64,000 nt of DNA from Flavobacterium shii (GTDB taxonomy: Bacteria > Bacteroidota > Bacteroidia > Flavobacteriales > Flavobacteriaceae). The stretch covers positions 1 through 64,000 of the forward strand of contig NZ_JAOZEW010000010.1 of assembly GCF_025847235.1 (NCBI RefSeq). The letters run 5' to 3'. Below, piece after piece: positions 33,404 through 41,827 of this stretch. Every line of letters begins with the position of its first letter. Position 1 is the first letter of the stretch. The position numbers were made by a program, and so were the translations under genes. The notes under the pieces were generated by a model. It was not told the DNA's origin and did not search any database. It was given only the letters and a program-made list of their open reading frames with translations.

Positions 33404-34066
33404 TTATTCTTTATCAATAACAAGATCTTTAAAGAAACCTTCGGTGCCAATGTCTACAAACAGGCCGATGGCACCCTTATTAAACCTCAGATCATTTACA
33501 ATTAGAGAGGGTTCTTTGCGTCCGTCTAAATACAGTTTGGCCTGTTTTCCTTTGACTACAATTTTAATAGATATCCATTTATTGAGCTCTATATCCTCAT
33601 AGGATTCATAAACTCCTGGGGCAATTTTTCTGCTGTCGGTAAATTTGAAGTCGGGATAAGCAAAATATTGGGTAGATCGGTTTCTGCGAAGCTGGTCATC
33701 AACCATTGCATTTGCCGGCCTGATGTAGATGGCTTCAAATTTAGTATTATCTTCATTAATGTGAAATGCAATACCTATGAAACCACGCGCGTGAGAAGGA
33801 GCATTTTTTAGTATTTTACTTAAGACTTTTATCTCAATAATACCCTCACTAAATTCAAGGTTGTTGATTCTGACAAAAGTTGCTTCATCATCAAGAATTA
33901 TAGTTGAATCTTTAACTGCCCTTATGACCTTGCTTCCGTTTACTTTACTCTGAGAAAGGTAGATTCCGACTGGTGTGAGGTTATTATCACTAAGCTTTAT
34001 CTTTTGTGCAAAAAGGCATGAGCTACAAAGAAACGTCAGGATAGTATATTTAAATAAATTTCTCAT
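33404..34066 (-). CDS. Secreted LamG/DUF1080-like protein
   Basis: A 220-residue secreted protein (signal peptide to about residue 20, CLFAQ). The domain resembles the concanavalin/DUF1080 (3-keto-disaccharide hydrolase) fold: ATFVRINNLEFSEGIIEIKVLSKI, FIGIAFHINEDNTKFEAIYIRPAN, WISIKIVVKGKQAKLYLDGRKEPSLIVNDL, and GAIGLFVDIGTEGFFKDLVI. Such domains bind or cut carbohydrates. It is encoded 23 bases behind the alpha/beta hydrolase gene on the same strand. Function not certain. Confidence 0.8.
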   Translation of the reverse strand: MRNLFKYTILTFLCSSCLFAQKIKLSDNNLTPVGIYLSQSKVNGSKVIRAVKDSTIILDDEATFVRINNLEFSEGIIEIKVLSKILKNAPSHARGFIGIAFHINEDNTKFEAIYIRPANAMVDDQLRRNRSTQYFAYPDFKFTDSRKIAPGVYESYEDIELNKWISIKIVVKGKQAKLYLDGRKEPSLIVNDLRFNKGAIGLFVDIGTEGFFKDLVIDKE

Positions 34067-34089
34067 CTTATATTATTTATATTGTCAAT

Positions 34090-34956
34090 TTAATGTTGTA
34101 AAAAGTAATGTACAGCAGGCCAAGCGACAGCCCATTTTTCCAGAAAAGCGCCATGACCTGCACCGGGAATAACACTCAGCTGCCCCTTTGGAATAAATTT
34201 AGCAGCGCGGGCGGCATGTTCAACAGAAATAAAATTATCATGATCACCAATCATAACAAGCACGGGACATTTAATAGTACTGAATAGTTTTTCATCGGCT
34301 ATAAGTTTATTATTGAACTCGTCCTCAACTCGTGTAAAGAGCTCAGGGAGTCTTTTTGGATCAGGCATCAGAGCCAGCTGCTGATCCCAAAAAGGTTTGT
34401 CAAGAGCCAACGCTTGCTCGACAGTAATAGCATTGGCTGGATCACCCGTATGCCTTTCACCGGCTCCAATAACTACTAGTTTTTCGACTTTGTCCGGATA
34501 AAGGCTTGCAAGCATATAGCCGGTATATCCCCCGTCGCTGAAACCAATAACAGTGGCACTGTCTTTTGTTACGGCATTTAATACAATGGTAGCATCTCTG
34601 GCTTTCAGCTGGTAGGTATGGGGCTGATTTCCCATTTCTGATTTCCCATGTCCTCTTGTAGAGATTGCTATTACCTGATGATTTACCCTCAGGCTGTCAA
34701 TAAAATGGTACATCTCAAAAGTAGAGCCAAATATACCGCCATGCAGTATCAAAACAGGTTTTCCTTGACCATAAATTTCATAATAAATCTTTGTATCGTC
34801 GGATTTTATGTAATGGCCTGCTGTTGTATTGTTGCCATAGGGAGTCGTGTTTTTGGGCGTAGCAATTGACTCAAGCGCGTAACGCATTGGTTTTAGCTGC
34901 TGTGCATATAAAGAAGCAGTGAAAATTATAACTGTGGATAAAAGAAAATTTTTCAT
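34090..34956 (-). CDS. Secreted alpha/beta hydrolase
   Basis: The Met at 34956 gives a standard signal peptide (MKNFLLSTVIIFTASLYAQ), so I use it instead of the longer frame to 35001; this gives 288 residues. The fold is a clear alpha/beta hydrolase: oxyanion region LILHGGIFGS, nucleophile elbow GFSDGG (Ser), the acid in IGDHDNFI, and His in IPGAGHGAFLEKW. Periplasmic esterase or lactonase-like enzyme; the substrate is unknown. It forms a likely two-gene transcript with the DUF1080-like gene. Confidence 0.9.
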   Translation of the reverse strand: MKNFLLSTVIIFTASLYAQQLKPMRYALESIATPKNTTPYGNNTTAGHYIKSDDTKIYYEIYGQGKPVLILHGGIFGSTFEMYHFIDSLRVNHQVIAISTRGHGKSEMGNQPHTYQLKARDATIVLNAVTKDSATVIGFSDGGYTGYMLASLYPDKVEKLVVIGAGERHTGDPANAITVEQALALDKPFWDQQLALMPDPKRLPELFTRVEDEFNNKLIADEKLFSTIKCPVLVMIGDHDNFISVEHAARAAKFIPKGQLSVIPGAGHGAFLEKWAVAWPAVHYFLQH

Positions 34957-35177
34957 AAAGATTAATTTATTATCCTGCAAATGTAGCGCTGTAAAGACCA
35001 TACGAGGAATAACATACTTTAATAAAAATACTTAAACTAGTTTAAGATTTTTGCTTTTTATGATGTTCTTCTGATCTTTTAAAATAGACAGTATGTTATT
35101 GATTTATATGTGTGGCAGCGAGCTCTGTCGCATCTAAAGTTAAGTTTTAACTTTGCCTTTTTTAAATTCTTAAATTA

Positions 35178-35348
35178 ATGACTACAAAGGGTCATTGTTA
35201 TCTAAAGTCTATTATTCTACAGGCCGTATATTTCAAGCTTGGGTTTATTTTAAGTTATATGGATGTTAAAGAGATAATGAAAATGCATGGAGTTCAGGTT
35301 GACTATTTCTTAAAAGAATCTTTACTTACCAAAAAGGCATTAATCTAA
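35178..35348 (+). pseudogene. Remnant of an IS6-family transposase
   Basis: A 56-codon frame reads MTTKGHCYLKSIILQAVYF and then KLGFILSYMDVKEIMKMHG, the N-terminal signature of IS6-type transposases (usually KGHRYPKEIILQAVYxKLRFxLSYRDVxExMxxRGVxVDHxTIQRW). After VDYFLK it departs from the family and stops, with the DDE catalytic domain missing. Directly upstream, near 35128, gctctgtcgcatctaaagt resembles an IS6-type terminal repeat. So a decayed insertion sequence lies at the border of the accessory region. Confidence 0.78.
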
Positions 35349-35412
35349 AGTGTAATGTCATGATTTTTTTTTGATTGGAAATGTTTTGAGGGCAACTACA
35401 AATAAGTCAGTA

Positions 35413-35709
35413 TTATTTGCTATCCAGCCAGTTTTTAAAAGAAATTCCTCGTTCACGGCTCACTAATACAATTTCGTTCACAGCAGGAGTGAGCTCAAGT
35501 TTAAGTTTATAATCGAAAGACTGGGATAATTTGTGGATTGCTTTTAATGAAACAATATAATTTCTGGTCACTTTAAAAAAGTCATCAGGATTTAATTCCT
35601 GCACTAATTCATCGAGTGTTTGCCTGATAATATATCTTTGACCCGAATGCGTAGTGAGATGTACTATTTTGTTTTCAGAACTAAAATAAGCAATATCAAT
35701 ACTGGGTAT
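35413..35709 (-). pseudogene. Remnant LytTR DNA-binding domain
   Basis: A 98-codon frame bounded upstream by a stop (TAA at 35710-35712 on the minus strand) and lacking a convincing start. It reads SIDIAYFSSENKIVHLTTHSG, then RYIIRQTLDELVQELNPDDFFKVTRNYIVSLKAI, a good match to the LytTR domain of response regulators. There is no receiver domain. The shorter frame with a GTG start at 35604 covers only part of the domain. Most likely a deletion took the 5' end of a LytR/AlgR-type regulator gene. Confidence 0.75.
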
Positions 35710-35843
35710 TTATAATCGAAAAATTAAAATGTACATAAACCAAAAATGGAATATGCACTTTCATGGAATATATGTAATGTTTAATTAATAATTTAAAGAC
35801 TGAATTATTGATTCATTCTGAAACCATGATTGTAAATGATCAA

Positions 35844-35899
35844 ATAAAAAAAGCCAATGACTTCCAGAAAAACATATCGTTTTCTGAAAGTCATTGGCT
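35844..35899 (-). terminator. Terminator of the fibre operon
   Basis: On the minus strand, the stem agccaatgactt(t) / aagtcattggct, extended by cagaaaa / ttttctg, closes around a short loop and is followed by seven T. It lies about 117 bases after the last fibre gene. The rest of 35710-36015 shows no gene. Confidence 0.88.
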
Positions 35900-36015
35900 C
35901 ATTTGTTTAATGAAGGGCTAGATATTTTTCTGCTTACCCATATTCAAATCTAAATATATATTATTTTAATTTGTTTGACTGAGTAAAAGTTAGTGCTATG
36001 AATAGCAAATACGTC

Positions 36016-37170
36016 TTATCTTAAATTTAAAAAAAGTGACGAATAGTTGTAGTAAATTGATCTTATACTTGCATTTTGTAAGTTTGCATTTGTTGGATCT
36101 GCAAAAACGGCCGATATTCGATATTCAATAGAAATATTTGCTGCGGATAGTTTTATATCGCCATATTGGCCAGAGTATGTTTGCGATTGGATGTTATATT
36201 GTCTATAAATTTCAGAAGATTTATTACCCAAATTATCATATGTAAGTTCTGAATATTCCAATCCAGAATAAATATTACCACCACCTTGTATCAAATTGGT
36301 ACTTATTGCAATTTCATTATTTCTAATACTAAATTTAGTATTAGTATCTGTACGAACAACAGAATATAACCTTACATACTGATTACCTGAAAATTTACAA
36401 TTATTCCCCTTTAAATAAACTTCAAATATAAGTGAAGTAGGAGGAGTTAAAGTATATATTCCATTGTTTATTAAATATTCATCAAATGTTTTGAAGAGAT
36501 AAACGCCATAATCAGTACTTCCAAGGGCATTTGACGGTATGGATACTTCTCTTACTAAGGTTGAGTTTATATTTGGATTTTGTAATTGTATAGCAATCAA
36601 GTTATTTGATCTCCATGTTGTGGATAAAAAATTTTGAGTATTTGTAATATCGCGAGTATCAAGAATTTTCCATCTTGAGGATCCCGATGTATGATATAAA
36701 GCACCCAATGAATCCTTCTCGATGGCTCCATTTTGGGGCGCAGTTGTTAATACTCCATTAGGTATTATTAATGGAGGAACTATCGCTGTACCGGTAACAA
36801 GAGTTACTTTATTAGAGAAAGTCCACATTCCAGAAATTATTTGCGCTTGCGATTTTATCCATGTCCACCAATTAAATAATTTTAATCGGCTTATTACTTT
36901 TTTATCCTCTGGAACTATTGCAGTAATTTGTGTTTCTGCATCTGAAGCAAGTGGTACGCTAGCATTATCGACTAAATCTTTTAAGATTTTACCCTGTCTG
37001 GCATCTAATGCTTTACCTTCAAGCGTGTAGTCAAGAGCGTTGTAGCTATCTATTTTAACATTGTTGATATCACTAAATTCTAATTCTCCACTAGCATTTG
37101 TGCCTAAGATTTTGTTTGGCTGATTTTTTTCTAAATCAGCTACTTTTATTCTGTTGTGATCGATGCTCAT
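36016..37170 (-). CDS. Tail-fibre-like protein, third fibre of the cassette
   Basis: A 384-residue protein without signal peptide. The first 33 residues (SIDHNRIKVADLEKNQPNK, then ILGTNASGELEF) are shared with the two S74 fibres of the cassette, so it probably docks to the same base. Next comes a phage-fibre-like helical segment (YTLEGKALDARQGKILKDLVDN), a short WWTWIKSQAQIISGMWTFSNKVTL unit, and a beta-rich C-terminus (about 170-384) presumably forming the tip. Unlike the others, it has no S74 chaperone domain at its end. It is the last gene before the terminator and overall resembles a receptor-binding protein. Confidence 0.8.
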   Translation of the reverse strand: MSIDHNRIKVADLEKNQPNKILGTNASGELEFSDINNVKIDSYNALDYTLEGKALDARQGKILKDLVDNASVPLASDAETQITAIVPEDKKVISRLKLFNWWTWIKSQAQIISGMWTFSNKVTLVTGTAIVPPLIIPNGVLTTAPQNGAIEKDSLGALYHTSGSSRWKILDTRDITNTQNFLSTTWRSNNLIAIQLQNPNINSTLVREVSIPSNALGSTDYGVYLFKTFDEYLINNGIYTLTPPTSLIFEVYLKGNNCKFSGNQYVRLYSVVRTDTNTKFSIRNNEIAISTNLIQGGGNIYSGLEYSELTYDNLGNKSSEIYRQYNIQSQTYSGQYGDIKLSAANISIEYRISAVFADPTNANLQNASIRSIYYNYSSLFLNLR

Positions 37171-37206
37171 TTTTATATTTATTTAATGTTAATTCACGTA
37201 AATTTC

Positions 37207-37929
37207 TTAAATCGCCATAAATGTAAAAGCATTACTATATGCCGAAATATTGCCTGCAGCATCGACAGCTCTTACTGTCCAGGAATTTCTTCCTGAAGAA
37301 ATACTAGCACCATAAAAATTCGCACTATTTATTGCGGGTGATGCTACATGGAAATTATCATTGTAAACCATATAAGTAACAGGGCTTGATGGGTCTGTTA
37401 CAATATTCCATGATAGATTAAGGGTTCTGGTAGCATTACTAAAGGATCCATTAAGATTAGGAGCAGGAGGAGGAGTGTTGTCAGTCTTTAGATATTGGTA
37501 TACATTAGAGAGAATTGATGGGGTAATTGCATCCTGTATTTGATACCAAGTCGTTACTGTAGGCACAACGATACTCCTAGGAGAGGACGGTCCTGCAGTA
37601 TTTGAAATCCATGGACCAGAGGAAGAGGTACTACTAGACTTTATTGTTAATGCAGAAGTAGAATATCCTGTACCGGATAATGTAAAATAGAGATTTCCTG
37701 CGCTATAATTAGTAATTGTAATTGATGGGGCTACAAAAGTGTGGTTATAGCTATAAAATTCACTGATGCCATGTGGTGAAATTTTATTAGGTTTTGCAAT
37801 ACTCGCAGAATTAATATTAGTAGTAGATAATGTCGTTAGAGAGATATTCGTTAATGGTTTACCATCTCCTATATTTTTTTCGATGCAGATGTCACTTATA
37901 GATATTTTACCAGATGAATTTAAAGCCAT
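37207..37929 (-). CDS. Tail-tip-like protein with fibronectin-type domain
   Basis: A 240-residue protein. The N-terminal SGKISISDICIEKNIGDGKP is the short motif (S-G-x-I-S-x-x-D-I-x-x-E) that opens many phage tail and fibre-tip proteins, here ending in KPNKISPHGISEFYSYNHT. Residues 150-240 form a fibronectin-III-like beta sandwich (PPPAPNLNGSFSNATRTLNLSWNIVTDPSSPVTYMVYND). The matching gene at 41253 has the same opening module. Both lie directly behind an S74 fibre gene, so they probably cap or accompany that fibre. No signal peptide. Confidence 0.75.
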   Translation of the reverse strand: MALNSSGKISISDICIEKNIGDGKPLTNISLTTLSTTNINSASIAKPNKISPHGISEFYSYNHTFVAPSITITNYSAGNLYFTLSGTGYSTSALTIKSSSTSSSGPWISNTAGPSSPRSIVVPTVTTWYQIQDAITPSILSNVYQYLKTDNTPPPAPNLNGSFSNATRTLNLSWNIVTDPSSPVTYMVYNDNFHVASPAINSANFYGASISSGRNSWTVRAVDAAGNISAYSNAFTFMAI

Positions 37930-37936
37930 GATTTAT

Positions 37937-40150
37937 TTACTTTTTAGTTAATAAAAAGTCTATTTGTGCTTGTTGCTCTTTTATAGCTTCAATTAAGAGA
38001 GGAACTATCTTAGCATAATTTACTGTCAAATAGTTTTCTCCTGACTTAGAAACTTCTGTTCCATCTTCTAAAACTTCTCTGTCAAATGGTGCCATCGTAA
38101 CAATCTCGGGTAAAATAGCTTGTACTTCCTGAGCAGAAAGACCTAATTGTAAGTTATTAGATTCATAGCCAAAACTTTTTGCCAGATCATTGTTTTCATA
38201 ATAAAATCCATTTAGCGTTTTGACTTTATCCAATGCATTAATTATAGTACCTTTTTTTGTTTTTAATCTTTCATCAGAATAGTAGGCAATTACATCACCT
38301 GTGGACATGATATTATTATTGACTAACAATTGCTTATTTCCATAAATTTCCACATTGGTAGTATTTTGCATCCAGATCCCACCTCCGAACGTGGAGCTAT
38401 ACCAACCAGATGATCCACCTGATCTGAACCATCCATCGCAAGAAAAAGAATTAGCGACACCAGCATCATAACCAGCATAAAATCTTAATCCACTAACTGT
38501 TCCTGATGTCCAAATACCAGTACCTATTGCTGTTTTAGTTACACCTGCCTCCATTACCAATAATTGATGGCTTAATCCTACCTTGGACTGATCACCAATA
38601 TTAGAGTGTGTCCAGGCTAATCCATAACAATTACTACTAGAAGAGCCGTCACTTGATAATTTATAGGCATCACCCATTGCATAAATAGCCTGATATCTTG
38701 TGTCTGAATATTTTCCAACTATTCCATAACCATAATCATCATCAATATAAAGATTACCATTTGCTCTTGCCGATCTATCGGAAATTCTAGAAGAATCAAC
38801 TCTTACCCCATAAGTATTAACCCCATTCCACCCCATGAGTGAGGGAAAAGATGGAGTCCAGGCTATTTGAGAATTAGTATTGTTTATAGTTGTATTATCG
38901 GGGGATTGTGTTGAAGATGCATCAAAAATAGTATGACCATTTCCATAATTATTCCAACTAAGTTGGCCTACAACTGCACTTTTTGTGCCATTGGTATTCC
39001 AATTAAATCTACTTGTAGAAAGATTAGTTGCCGATACAGCATTAGCATTAATTCCTAAATACTTACTAGCTAGTGATATATTGTTTTCATATAATGTGAC
39101 ACCATAAATTGTATTGAAATTCCAAGATGATGTACCTATACTTCCAGAATTTCCGGATTGATATGGAATTAAACCACTGATTGTTGTCCTGATCCAATCT
39201 GTTGTATTCCCGTCTGAAGGTCTTGCCATTCCGTAATACCCATTAGTATTTTCAGATCTCATAAATGAGCCAGCAGCAATACCTCCTACAGTATTTGCAT
39301 TTCCGGTTATGTTAATTCCCCATGTACCAGATGCCCCTGAACCTGTAGACGAAGCTTTCGAATTTAGTTGCGTTTGAATACTAGAAGTAGCATCATTAAA
39401 TATCTGTTGATTTGCAGATTGAAATTTTCTAGTTGTTGTTTCATTGATTTGGTCTGCATTATAATCTCCTGTTTGAGCTGCAATTGCTCCATTACGACCA
39501 AAGACTGTTGTAACAGCACTAGTTGGTGTAAGTAATTCTTGCCAATCTGCTAAAACTGTAGGATTTGAACCTTTTAGAATGAATGATTTATTTAAATCAG
39601 TTCTAATTGCCAGATCTCCAGTTTGTACTTGTAATGCTAACATTGCAGCTTGTGAAGCGATTACAAAGGTGTCATTTAGCGTTATGGAAGGAAGTTGAGA
39701 AGAAATTAATTTTCCATCTGTACCAAGTCCGGCATAACCGTTGGCTACATTTTTATTAGCTGCGTTTTCAGGAACAAACCCCAAAGAAGGTTGTTTGGCA
39801 TTCCATGTTGATTTCTCAGCATCCGTTACGAATCTATTGTTTGGGTCCTGGACGATAATGCTTGGAGCATGACTAGAAGGATGTGTATAATTAGAAAGTG
39901 TTCCGAGACGTGTAATTTCACTATCTGAAAGTAAATTTTTACCAGAGACTTTATCAACTTTGCTATTTTGCAAATTTTTCCCCATTTCAGCTGTTAAAAC
40001 TTTCGCAGTTCCTCCAGTAGTAAGATCGTTGACAAAAAAGATATTTGGATCAATAAATTCCAATTCTCCATCAATGTTTGTAATAAGGATTTTGTCTGGC
40101 TGATTTTTTTCTAGATCGGCGACCTTTATTCTGTTATGATTGGTGCTCAT
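37937..40150 (-). CDS. S74-peptidase tail fibre, fibre B
   Basis: A 737-residue trimeric fibre. Residues 1-264 are almost identical to the same span of fibre A (41828-44980), including the docking start NHNRIKVADLEKNQPDKILI and the SAVTTVFGRNGA repeat unit. The middle is a beta-rich shaft with Gly/Ser/Asn-rich stretches. The C-terminal 113 residues are an S74 intramolecular chaperone: the conserved Ser-Asp of YYSDERLK (Ser625), the LGLSAQEVQAILPEIV segment, and a helical LLIEAIKEQQAQI end. This domain trimerises the fibre and then cuts itself off. Followed seven bases later by a tail-tip-like gene. Confidence 0.92.
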   Translation of the reverse strand: MSTNHNRIKVADLEKNQPDKILITNIDGELEFIDPNIFFVNDLTTGGTAKVLTAEMGKNLQNSKVDKVSGKNLLSDSEITRLGTLSNYTHPSSHAPSIIVQDPNNRFVTDAEKSTWNAKQPSLGFVPENAANKNVANGYAGLGTDGKLISSQLPSITLNDTFVIASQAAMLALQVQTGDLAIRTDLNKSFILKGSNPTVLADWQELLTPTSAVTTVFGRNGAIAAQTGDYNADQINETTTRKFQSANQQIFNDATSSIQTQLNSKASSTGSGASGTWGINITGNANTVGGIAAGSFMRSENTNGYYGMARPSDGNTTDWIRTTISGLIPYQSGNSGSIGTSSWNFNTIYGVTLYENNISLASKYLGINANAVSATNLSTSRFNWNTNGTKSAVVGQLSWNNYGNGHTIFDASSTQSPDNTTINNTNSQIAWTPSFPSLMGWNGVNTYGVRVDSSRISDRSARANGNLYIDDDYGYGIVGKYSDTRYQAIYAMGDAYKLSSDGSSSSNCYGLAWTHSNIGDQSKVGLSHQLLVMEAGVTKTAIGTGIWTSGTVSGLRFYAGYDAGVANSFSCDGWFRSGGSSGWYSSTFGGGIWMQNTTNVEIYGNKQLLVNNNIMSTGDVIAYYSDERLKTKKGTIINALDKVKTLNGFYYENNDLAKSFGYESNNLQLGLSAQEVQAILPEIVTMAPFDREVLEDGTEVSKSGENYLTVNYAKIVPLLIEAIKEQQAQIDFLLTKK
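39359..40150. repeat. Duplicated fibre 5' segment, copy 1
   Basis: The first 792 bases of fibre B are nearly identical to the first 792 bases of fibre A at 44189-44980, in direct orientation about 4.8 kb apart. A second, partial copy of the SAVTTVFGRNGA unit lies inside fibre A (about 43815-43978). Recombination between these copies could remove or swap the genes between. Confidence 0.9.
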
Positions 40151-40413
40151 TTTATATGTTTTAATTTTTTTTTTGTTATAGCCAGTAGATTCTAAGACTT
40201 GTCTATAGTCTCAAGAAGAGTAACAATATTTTTGATAGAAATGAATTTTCAAATAATATTTTCTGTATTAATAGACTAGTGAATAGGATTAACTAATGCA
40301 TTTGGAGAGTAATGCTTGGAGGTTAATATTGTAAGCTGGTGCCCAATAATTGCTATTACTTTTTTATCTAGTACTGTTATTCTGTAACAAGTACTGTTAT
40401 CAAATAATGTGTC

Positions 40414-41253
40414 CTAAGACAATTTTGTATCTTTTAGTTTTAGTAATTCATTTATGGATTCATAATATTCAGGATATGTAGTTTTTATATGTTCATTAAA
40501 ATTGTTAGCTACTTTTTCATTGTACTTATCAATTAATAAGTGTGTATATCCGGATTCAGTGGCTAATTTATAATTGGGATCGATTACTGTACCTATGGAT
40601 AATCCCATTTTATCTGCAATAACGGCACAGAAATACTGTTCCCATACAACACATAATTTATCTAATGGAACACAAGTCTTAAAATAATTTTCGTTATTAT
40701 TAATGAATGTAAAGACAGAATCGCAAAATATTTGATTGAAATCCAGATTGTTGCATCCATAGATGCCTAGGTTTAATGCGTGTTTCCTGTCATGAAAACC
40801 AATAGGTAAATCTTTTCCATTCTTTGCTAATAATTCAATATAAGGTACATATGTTTTACTATATGTGTCTATATCAAATGGCTCGAAATTTTGAACATAT
40901 AATTCATTACTTACAAGTTTATCGGATAATGCTTCGAATAAAATAACATCCAAATCAACATGTATGAAAGGTTCCTTTTGGATACTGTAAGCTTTTATTT
41001 TACCTAATGCCCATGAATTCTTATCATATTTGTCTAATTCATCAAGATCGGTTTTAATTGATTCGAATGGTAATCCTAGTTTTTCTATCCACAATTTACT
41101 ACAGCTATCAGTAACTATTTCAACTCTACCATAATGTTTATGACTATTTAGGACAGATATTATCATGGATGATAACATTAGTCTTGAATTAAACCAATTA
41201 CCAGGTTTTTTTAATCCGTTACCAGTGTCCCAATAACTATAAACTACTTTCAT
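40414..41253 (-). CDS. Glycosyltransferase-like protein in the fibre cassette
   Basis: A 279-residue protein without signal peptide or membrane segment. The start KVVYSYWDTGNGLKKPGNW and the EPFIHVDLDVILFEAL segment (DxD, as in GT-A enzymes that bind nucleotide sugar and Mn2+) point to a glycosyltransferase-type fold; LNLGIYGCNNLDFNQIF is the usual acceptor-side strand. I believe this type is catalogued as DUF6734, but this is from memory. Its first base overlaps the last base of the preceding tail-tip-like gene (41253). Inside a fibre cassette, modification of the fibres or their tip is a plausible role. Bases 40151-40413 downstream hold no gene. Confidence 0.72.
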   Translation of the reverse strand: MKVVYSYWDTGNGLKKPGNWFNSRLMLSSMIISVLNSHKHYGRVEIVTDSCSKLWIEKLGLPFESIKTDLDELDKYDKNSWALGKIKAYSIQKEPFIHVDLDVILFEALSDKLVSNELYVQNFEPFDIDTYSKTYVPYIELLAKNGKDLPIGFHDRKHALNLGIYGCNNLDFNQIFCDSVFTFINNNENYFKTCVPLDKLCVVWEQYFCAVIADKMGLSIGTVIDPNYKLATESGYTHLLIDKYNEKVANNFNEHIKTTYPEYYESINELLKLKDTKLS

Positions 41254-41825
41254 TATTTAATTGTTATATTAATCGCATATTGAGGACCTGACGATGTAAC
41301 AGTGCCTCTTAAACTACTTCCAGTATTTGAAAAGTATCCATTTGTACTATTTGACCCTGCTGTCGTGTAAAAATAATTTGATGTAGTTAAGCCCACTGTT
41401 GGGGTATATAAATCCAGAACAAATGTTCCATTAGAAAATATCAAATTAGTGTATGACGTATTAAAATTAAATATAGCTCCATGTGCTAATGTTGGAAGTG
41501 TTATATAAGCCACATTAGTTCCATTAGCTTTAATTGCCATATATGTAGCACTAATTGTATGGCCTGTCATATTGAGCACAGAACCAGTGTTGACAGTGCC
41601 ACCGCCTCCACCAGAAGAAACGGCTGTATGATTATAACCTAAAAATTCAGACATTGAATGAGGTGTTAAACCATCGGGTTTACGTAGTGAATTGTTATTA
41701 ATCGTGCGAATACCACCCGTTGATGCGCTACGTAATGAAATTGATAAACCAGAAACGGGTTTAGGTTGACCAAGTTCAACATATATGTCTCCCATTGATA
41801 TTGGGCCGCTTGTAGGTAATGCCAT
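41253..41825 (-). CDS. Tail-tip-like protein, paired with fibre A
   Basis: A 190-residue protein. Its N-terminus (LPTSGPISMGDIYVELGQPKP) is the classical opening of phage tail-tip proteins (S-G-x-I-S-x-x-D-I-x-x-E-L-G), followed by SLRSASTGGIRTINNNSLRKPDGLTPHSMSEFLGYNHT, which matches the module in the gene at 37207. The rest is a beta sandwich with a Gly-rich hinge (SSGGGGG). It starts two bases after the fibre A stop and ends overlapping the glycosyltransferase-like gene by one base, so translation is coupled along this part of the operon. Confidence 0.78.
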   Translation of the reverse strand: MALPTSGPISMGDIYVELGQPKPVSGLSISLRSASTGGIRTINNNSLRKPDGLTPHSMSEFLGYNHTAVSSGGGGGTVNTGSVLNMTGHTISATYMAIKANGTNVAYITLPTLAHGAIFNFNTSYTNLIFSNGTFVLDLYTPTVGLTTSNYFYTTAGSNSTNGYFSNTGSSLRGTVTSSGPQYAINITIK

Positions 41826-41827
41826 TA

